Shown: positions 59,612 through 64,000 of the stretch, piece by piece
Layout: every line of letters starts with the position of its first letter
Position numbering within the stretch: position 1 is the stretch's first letter
Source: an uncultured Planctomycetia bacterium
GTDB taxonomy: Bacteria; Planctomycetota; Phycisphaerae; FEN-1346; JAACEH01
Length of the DNA: 64,000 nucleotides
Reading direction: 5' to 3'
Assembly: GCA_903929765.1 (NCBI GenBank)
Contig: CAIYVX010000024.1
Coordinates: 1-64,000 of the forward strand
Program-made: the position numbers and the translations under genes
The notes under the pieces: model-generated
Seen by the model: only the letters and a program-made list of their open reading frames with translations
What the model was told of the DNA's origin: nothing
The model's database searches: none

Positions 59612-60807
59612 TTGGCGGCGCCTCCGTGGAGACGCAGGGCTTCCTGCATGACGGCCTGAACGCTGACGGCGTGGGACTCGGCGGCGCGGCGGCAATCTTC
59701 GAACTCGGGGGAGACGCGGACGACCTTCTGGCCGCGCAGGCCGAGTTTGAGGCGGATCGGGCCGTAGGGCGTGGTTACGGATTCGTGGCGGCGGAGCAAC
59801 ATGGAGCGGGAGCAGAGCCAGCGGCGCAGGCCGAAGGTGCCGGTGTGGTCGAAGATGATTTCTTCGATGAGTTGGCGCTGGGCGTCGTGGACGAGGCAGG
59901 TGAGGACGAGGCCGGAGCGGCCCTTTTTCATGGTGACGGGGGTCGTGAAGACGTCGAGGGCGCCGGCGGCGAGGAGGCGTTGGCCGGCGTCGGCGACGAC
60001 TTCGGCGGTGGTGTCGTCGAGGTTGGTTTCGACGGTCCAGACGGAATCGGAGTCGAGGTCGGCGGGTTGGCCGGCGGGCGGGGCGGCGGATTCGCCGAGG
60101 AAGACGCGGAGGAGATTCGGGATGGTGCGGCCGGGTCGCGTGCCGGCGCCGAGGCCGACGGCGCGGACGGTCATGTCGGGCAGTGGGCCGAAGGCGGCGG
60201 CCAGGGTGGTGAGGATGGCGGCGCCGGTGGGGGTGGTCAGTTCGCCATCTTCGGTCGAGGAGCAGACGGGGACGCCCTTAAGGAGTTCGGCGGTGGCGGG
60301 GGCGGGGACGGGGAGGAGGCCGTGGGCGGACTGGACGGTGCCGGAGCCGGGCGGGAGGGGGGAACATTCGATGCGATCAATTCCCAGCAACTCGACCGCG
60401 ACGGCGGCGCCGACGATGTCAACGATGGAATCGACGGCGCCGACTTCGTGAAAATGGACGGCGTCGGGCGAAGAGCCGTGGACGGCGGCCTCGGCTTCGG
60501 CGAGGCGGGCGAAAATGGCGATGGCGCGGTCCTTCGAGCCGCCGGGGAGAGTGGCGGCCTGGATCATGGCGCGGATGTCGGCCCAGGTGCGGTGATGATG
60601 ATCGTGACCGTGTTCGAGTTTGACGTGGAAGCGAGTGGCGGCGAAACCGTGGCGGGATTCCTTGAAAACTTCGAGTTGATAATGGCCGACGGGGAGGGTG
60701 GCCAGGGCGGCGCGAAGGGCGGCGAGGTCGAGTCCGGCGTCGAGCAGGGCGGCGAGGATCATGTCGCCGGAGGCCCCGGAGAAGGCGTCGAAATAGGCGA
60801 TGTTCAT
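59608..60807 (-). CDS. larC: Nickel pincer cofactor biosynthesis protein LarC
   Basis: A 399-residue LarC: the N-terminal signature YFDAFSGASGDM, the histidine-rich HGHDHHH segment, VHFHEVGAVDSIVDI, and ETNLDDTTAEV. LarC inserts nickel into the pyridinium cofactor of lactate racemase-type enzymes. LarA, LarB and LarE are not in the window. First gene of a coupled larC-mscS-DUF2802-GT2 string. ATG 60807 with GGAG. Confidence 0.93.
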   Translation of the reverse strand: MNIAYFDAFSGASGDMILAALLDAGLDLAALRAALATLPVGHYQLEVFKESRHGFAATRFHVKLEHGHDHHHRTWADIRAMIQAATLPGGSKDRAIAIFARLAEAEAAVHGSSPDAVHFHEVGAVDSIVDIVGAAVAVELLGIDRIECSPLPPGSGTVQSAHGLLPVPAPATAELLKGVPVCSSTEDGELTTPTGAAILTTLAAAFGPLPDMTVRAVGLGAGTRPGRTIPNLLRVFLGESAAPPAGQPADLDSDSVWTVETNLDDTTAEVVADAGQRLLAAGALDVFTTPVTMKKGRSGLVLTCLVHDAQRQLIEEIIFDHTGTFGLRRWLCSRSMLLRRHESVTTPYGPIRLKLGLRGQKVVRVSPEFEDCRRAAESHAVSVQAVMQEALRLHGGAAK

Positions 60808-60828
60808 TGTAACTCCAATGCCATGGAT

Positions 60829-60930
60829 GCAGGCTGAAGGCCAAGGGCTTAAGGCTTAAGGCCTAAGACTTAAGGAACAGCGACAAAAGAACAGCAGGCT
60901 TCAGGCCACAGGCTCCAGACTTCAGGAACA
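60829..60930. repeat. Heptad-type repeats upstream of larC
   Basis: Repeated GGCTTAA/AGACTTAA units (60829-60875) and CAGGCTTCAGGCCACAGGC (60896-60930), separated by A-rich linkers. The rest of 60931-61073 has no gene. Confidence 0.8.
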
Positions 60931-61073
60931 ACAATAAAAGCAAGAACAACTTCATTTCGAGCGGTCTCCGGCGAAACATGGCGGCAAACAGCGGCCGCCA
61001 TGCCACCCGTCGGGATATGGAGGCTATCATAGAGGGCGAGCGTGAGTCTGGCAAGAGTCCGCGGGCGCAAGAG

Positions 61074-61106
61074 AAAACCGCCGGGCGGGTGGGTCCGGCG
61101 GTTTTC
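61074..61106 (-). terminator. Intrinsic terminator of the degP-like gene
   Basis: Stem AAAACCGCCGG / CCGGCGGTTTT with a G-rich loop, 34 bp after the degP-like stop. The A and T runs at both ends would make it bidirectional. Confidence 0.88.
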
Positions 61107-61139
61107 TTAAAACAACGTTTCAGAGCCGACCGCGCGGGT

Positions 61140-62636
61140 CTACTTTTCGCCGGCCTCGGGCACGACGATCGGGCCTTCGCCGGTCACGTTGACGAAGACC
61201 GGCCCCTTGATTTTTTCGACGGCCTTCTTGAATTTGCCGAGGTTCTTGACCTTGGTCGAGGCGACCTGGTTGATGACCATGCCGGCCCGCAAGCCGCGCT
61301 CGAAGGCGCCGCTCTTTTCGTCGACCCGCTCGACGTAGACGCCCAGAGCTCTCTCTTCCGATTTCTTCGACTCCAGGTCCGCGACGGTCAGATCGCGGAG
61401 GCTGAGGCCGCGCCAGGGGAATGCGCCCTCGGTCGGCGACTCTTCACCCGAGCCGCCGGTGGCGGCGGTTTCGCCGAGGTCGCGTTTGGCGACCTTGACC
61501 TTGATCTCCATTTTTTTGCCGCTGCGGAAGACGGTCAGGACCACTTCCTGGCCGGGCGGCGTGCGGCCGACGATGACGACCAGATCGTCGGCCGTCTGGA
61601 GGGCTTTGCCGTTAATTTCGGTGATCAGGTCGGCGGGGAGCAGGCCGGCCTTTTCGGCCGGACTTTTGGGTTCGACTTCGTTGACGAAGGCGCCGAGACC
61701 CGACTCGGCCCCGGCGGTCTTGCTCTCGGCCTCGGAGGGATTGCCGATCTTGACGCCCAGGAAGCCGTAAACGACGGTCTCGCCCTTTTTGAGCTGCTCG
61801 ATGATGGCCAGCGACACGGGGTCGATGGGGACGGCAAAGCCGACGCCCTGGCTGCCGCCGGTGCGTGAGGCGATGGCGACGTTGATGCCGATGACGCGGC
61901 CCTGGAGGTCGCAGAGGGGGCCGCCGGAATTGCCGGGGTTGATGGCGGCGTCGGTCTGGATCAGGTTGCCGTAATAGCGGTTCTCTTCGGCGTCCATCGG
62001 GAGGCTGCGATGGGTGCCGGAGACGATGCCGAAGGAGACGCTGGCCTCGCCGTCAGCGCCGAAGCCGAAGGGATTGCCGATGGCGACGACGAAGAGGCCG
62101 CGCTTGATCTCGGCCTGGTCGCCGTCCAGGACGGCGGGCGAGAGGCTGGTCTGGTCGATCTTGACGATGGCCAGGTCGCTCCGCGTATCGGAGCCGATGA
62201 CCTTGCCGCGGAACTTGCGGCGGTCGGCGGTGGTGACTTCGACCCGCTCGGCCCCGGCGATGACGTGCTGATTGGTGAGGATGTAGCCATCTTTGGAAAT
62301 AATGACGCCCGAGCCCAGGCCGTGCGGCACGAGTCCGCGCGGGGCGGGGCGCGCAAGCGGCCGCGAGCCCTGGTCGGGCTGCTGGAAGAACTTGCGCCAT
62401 TCTTTGGGCAGCATTTCAAAGGGAATTTCGGTGTCTGGTTCGGCCTCGGCCTTGCCCAGGGTGGTGATGCTGACCACGGACTTGCCGACGGTGTCGGCCA
62501 CAGTCTCGATCTGCTTTTGAAGATCGACGAGGCCCGAGGAAACGTCCGGCGCGGCCCAAGTGGCGGCCGGGGCGGCCAGGAGCAGGGCCAGAACGGTGGC
62601 GATCAGCCAGGTTTTCGTGGTCACTTGCGTTTTCAT
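61140..62636 (-). CDS. HtrA/DegP-family periplasmic serine protease
   Basis: A 498-residue protease/chaperone: signal peptide ending TWAAP, trypsin-like domain with His124 (TNQHVI), Asp154 (RSDLAIVKI) and Ser237 (NPGNSGGPL), then two PDZ domains (about 300-390 and 410-490). Degrades misfolded envelope proteins. ATG with GAGGAGA. Confidence 0.94.
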   Translation of the reverse strand: MKTQVTTKTWLIATVLALLLAAPAATWAAPDVSSGLVDLQKQIETVADTVGKSVVSITTLGKAEAEPDTEIPFEMLPKEWRKFFQQPDQGSRPLARPAPRGLVPHGLGSGVIISKDGYILTNQHVIAGAERVEVTTADRRKFRGKVIGSDTRSDLAIVKIDQTSLSPAVLDGDQAEIKRGLFVVAIGNPFGFGADGEASVSFGIVSGTHRSLPMDAEENRYYGNLIQTDAAINPGNSGGPLCDLQGRVIGINVAIASRTGGSQGVGFAVPIDPVSLAIIEQLKKGETVVYGFLGVKIGNPSEAESKTAGAESGLGAFVNEVEPKSPAEKAGLLPADLITEINGKALQTADDLVVIVGRTPPGQEVVLTVFRSGKKMEIKVKVAKRDLGETAATGGSGEESPTEGAFPWRGLSLRDLTVADLESKKSEERALGVYVERVDEKSGAFERGLRAGMVINQVASTKVKNLGKFKKAVEKIKGPVFVNVTGEGPIVVPEAGEK

Positions 62637-62683
62637 GGTTTACTCTCCTCAAAAAAACATTTGCGGAAAAGGCGTTTTGTTGT

Positions 62684-62734
62684 GTTGGGCCAGGGCCCAA
62701 CCTACATAATGGTGCGTGCAAGCACGCACCCTAC
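62684..62734. repeat. Composite double palindrome
   Basis: GTTGGGCCAGGGCCCAAC (62684-62701), CTACATAATG spacer, then GGTGCGTGCAAGCACGCACC and CTAC. Twin of the 43807 unit. Confidence 0.9.
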
Positions 62735-62777
62735 AGGAACGAAGACCGTCATTACATATAACACCGCAACGGTGCAA

Positions 62778-62818
62778 AAGGAGTCGCCGGAGGATCGCGC
62801 CCTCCGACCGACTCCTTA
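62778..62818 (-). terminator. Intrinsic terminator of recA
   Basis: On the minus strand, a stem GGAGTCGGTCGGAGG / CCTCCGGCGACTCC (one bulge) followed by TTTT, 38 bp after the recA stop. Confidence 0.85.
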
Positions 62819-62855
62819 CATATACGGTCTACGTCGTCATATCGCCAGAGTGAGG

Positions 62856-63968
62856 CTATTTTTTCTTGCCTTTGCCGGCGGGTTCGACCGGGGCCGGCTC
62901 GTCCTCAACCTCGGCCGCGGCCGGCTCGGTCGCCGGCGAATCGGCCCCGGGGGCCAGGACGGCCGGAGCAAATTTTTTGGCCCGGACGGCCTTGACCACC
63001 TCTTCCAGCAGGTCGGGATTTTCGCGGAGGAACATTTTGGTGTTCTCGCGACCCTGGCCGAGGCGGACGTCGCCATAGGAGAACCAGGCGCCGCTCTTCT
63101 GGATGATGCCCAGTTCGCTGGCGATGTCGACCACGTCGCCTTCGAAACTGATGCCGGCGTCAAACATGATGTCGAACTCGGCCTGGGTGAAGGGCGGGGC
63201 GACCTTGTTCTTGACGACCTTGGTCCGGACCCGGCTGCCGACGACGACTTCTCCTTCCTTGATGGCCCCGATGCGGCGCACGTCGAGGCGGACCGAGGAA
63301 TAGAACTTCAGAGCGTTGCCGCCGGGGGTGGTTTCTGGGTTGCCGAACATGACACCGATTTTCATGCGAATCTGATTGATGAATATCACGGTCGTCCGGG
63401 TGCGGGCGATCTGCGAGGTGAGCTTGCGCATGGCCTGGCTCATCAGACGGGCCTGGAGGCCCATGAACTGGTCGCCGATGCTGCCTTCGATCTCGGCCCG
63501 GGGGACCAGGGCGGCCACCGAATCGATGACCACCACGTCGAGGGCGTTGGACTGGACGAGCATCTCGCAGATTTCCAGGGCCTGCTCGCCGCTGTCGGGC
63601 TGGGAGACGAGGAGGTTCTCGACGTTGACGCCGATCTTGCGGCACCAGGCGGGGTCGAGGGCGTGCTCAGCGTCGATGAAGGCGGCAATGCCGCCGCGGC
63701 GCTGGGCCTGGCCGATGATGCTGAGGGCCAGAGTGGTCTTGCCGCTGGATTCGGGGCCGAAAACTTCGACCACGCGGCCGCGCGGTATGCCGCAGCCGCC
63801 CAGGGCGATGTCGAGGCTGAGGCTGCCGGTGGGCGTGCCCTCGATGGGTACGAAGTGGCTGTCGCCGAGGTGCATGATGGAGCCTTTGCCGAACTGCTTT
63901 TCGATCTGTCCGAGCACGCGGTCCAGAGCCTTTTCGCCGCCCCCGCCACGTTCTTCTTGTTTCGCCAT
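62856..63968 (-). CDS. recA: Recombinase RecA
   Basis: A 370-residue RecA. Walker A in GPESSGKTT, the MAW motif-type region, Walker [33 protein letters not shown] (loop 2) and a Lys/Ala/Pro-rich C-terminal tail. Drives strand exchange and SOS co-protease activity. ATG with AGGAGA at 63976. No LexA box can be judged since only 32 bp of upstream sequence are present. Confidence 0.97.
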   Translation of the reverse strand: MAKQEERGGGGEKALDRVLGQIEKQFGKGSIMHLGDSHFVPIEGTPTGSLSLDIALGGCGIPRGRVVEVFGPESSGKTTLALSIIGQAQRRGGIAAFIDAEHALDPAWCRKIGVNVENLLVSQPDSGEQALEICEMLVQSNALDVVVIDSVAALVPRAEIEGSIGDQFMGLQARLMSQAMRKLTSQIARTRTTVIFINQIRMKIGVMFGNPETTPGGNALKFYSSVRLDVRRIGAIKEGEVVVGSRVRTKVVKNKVAPPFTQAEFDIMFDAGISFEGDVVDIASELGIIQKSGAWFSYGDVRLGQGRENTKMFLRENPDLLEEVVKAVRAKKFAPAVLAPGADSPATEPAAAEVEDEPAPVEPAGKGKKK

Positions 63969-64000
63969 TTTTACGATCTCCTGCCCTGTTTTATTTGTGC

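Noticed and set aside
1-64000. tRNA, rRNA, insertion sequences, prophage or integrase genes
   Set aside because: No cloverleaf, rRNA segment, transposase or integrase was recognised on either strand by reading; a tRNAscan or IS search would be needed to be certain.

Overview
The window is about 64 kb of dense, high-GC bacterial chromosome. I infer a planctomycete-like host, probably Phycisphaerae-like. The reasons are a PEP-CTERM protein, a beta-helix surface protein with InlB-type repeats, a chlamydia/planctomycete-style long GreA, GTG/TTG starts with Shine-Dalgarno sites, and the gene mix. This is judgement from protein character only; no rRNA or tRNA gene was recognised.

Layout. 0-9.9 kb is housekeeping: a YlbF-like protein, RNase R, a glycine-cleavage block (gcvH, gcvPA, gcvPB and a LipM-like octanoyltransferase), an M20 amidohydrolase, a PEP-CTERM protein and an AhpD-like fragment. 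10.1-34.0 kb is one large biosynthetic gene cluster. It holds two acyl carrier proteins, three catalytic ketosynthases, two ketosynthase-like proteins without active-site Cys, a ketoreductase, two hotdog dehydratases, a PaaK-like AMP ligase, a phytoene-desaturase-like flavoprotein, two acyltransferase modules, a methyltransferase, a GT2-DUF2062 glycosyltransferase, an MMPL exporter, a LolA-like carrier and a DUF3261 lipoprotein. That set is the aryl-polyene (APE) signature. The cluster also carries a B12-type radical SAM enzyme, a SPASM radical SAM enzyme, a NodB deacetylase and an alkaline-phosphatase-fold lipoprotein. Radical SAM plus desaturase-like genes beside fatty-acid synthase genes recall the proposed ladderane loci of anammox planctomycetes. 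The minus-strand operon (30.2 to 14.1 kb) is tightly packed, mostly with ATGA overlaps.

34.1-37 kb encodes a secreted beta-helix protein interrupted by an in-frame TAG. 37.5-61 kb is ordinary metabolism and envelope genes: GreA, a DUF6259 glycosidase-like protein, a PaaK-like ligase, a GSA-aminomutase-like enzyme, an M20 peptidase, a HAD phosphatase, a sialate O-acetylesterase, aldolase, HU, TsaB, CYTH, a hydrolase, an EFR1 flavodoxin-ferredoxin, a Na/Ca exchanger, a GT2, MscS and LarC. The window ends with HtrA/DegP and RecA.

The second striking feature is a dense population of short palindromic and tandem elements of at least ten sequence families. They fill nearly every intergenic gap outside the biosynthetic cluster. 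In several places they lie inside reading frames (greA-like gene, alpha/beta hydrolase, a ketosynthase-like gene) or supply stop codons. The biosynthetic cluster has only one copy, a 115-bp element with terminal inverted repeats.
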